The translations under genes and the position numbers were made by a program. Source: an uncultured Butyrivibrio sp. (GTDB lineage: Bacteria; Bacillota; Clostridia; Lachnospirales; Lachnospiraceae). From it: a DNA stretch of 44,277 bases. The stretch lies in NCBI GenBank assembly GCA_947168335.1, contig CAMVLM010000013.1, positions 1 through 44,277 of the forward strand, in the 5' to 3' direction. Under the pieces are notes generated by a model. The model made no database searches. It worked only from the letters and a program-made list of their open reading frames with translations, and was not told where the DNA came from. How positions within the stretch are numbered: the first letter of the stretch is position 1; each line of letters starts with the position of its first letter. This document shows positions 44,232 to 44,277 of the stretch, in pieces.

Positions 44232-44277
44232 TTCCGGTTTGGTTTCATTATGGGTTCTTCACACGAAAAAGACATGG

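Overview
The window looks like a chromosome segment from a monoderm, anaerobic Clostridia bacterium. The best guess is Lachnospiraceae, close to Butyrivibrio/Pseudobutyrivibrio. The grounds are moderate-to-low GC, strong AGGAG-type ribosome sites, pyruvate formate-lyase, a BspA-type leucine-rich-repeat protein, SpaA-type surface domains, an HPr kinase/Crh/WhiA cluster, and a type IV pilus locus with no outer-membrane secretin (PilQ). Genus is inference. No rRNA, tRNA, CRISPR array, phage or insertion sequence was recognised. All genes but one (a peptidyl-prolyl isomerase at 36.2 kb) lie on the minus strand, so transcription runs right to left.

Region 1 (0.1-21.1 kb) is a long type IV pilus operon. 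In transcription order it encodes the major pilin, a small pilin-like membrane protein, PilB, PilT, PilC, prepilin peptidase PilD, a secreted BspA-like LRR protein, a PilM-PilN fusion, a PilO-like protein, a PilX/GspK-like minor pilin, two short pseudopilins, and finally a 3283-residue protein. That last protein begins with a class III prepilin signal and continues with GLUG-like repeats, an acidic Ser/Glu linker, ricin-like repeats, InlB-type repeats and SpaA/CnaB isopeptide domains. It has no sortase motif and is most simply read as a pilus-tip adhesin. This is the most unusual content of the window.

Region 2 (21.1-25.4 kb) holds coenzyme A synthesis (coaX-coaBC) and the remains of a sugar ABC importer. 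The solute-binding lipoprotein is cut after about 105 residues and runs out of frame into a first permease lacking its N-terminus; the second permease is intact. Region 3 (25.4-31.3 kb) carries the Mg2+ transporter mgtE with a short overlapping leader ORF, a 451-bp stretch with a 44-bp tandem repeat and a 177-bp near-palindrome, pflB with a clear promoter, and a chemoreceptor. Region 4 (31.4-36.1 kb) is nptA-hypB-pflA, joined by stop/start overlaps, then a GNAT acetyltransferase. Region 5 (36.2-37.9 kb) has the plus-strand isomerase and a convergent lipid kinase.

Region 6 (37.9-44.3 kb) is uvrC-hprK-glucokinase(ROK)-murB-rapZ-whiA-crh. It couples carbon-catabolite signalling (HprK acting on Ser46 of a Crh-like protein that has Glu at position 15) to cell-wall precursor synthesis and a division-linked regulator. 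UvrC is cut by the right edge, and its frame is closed by a TGA just inside that edge.
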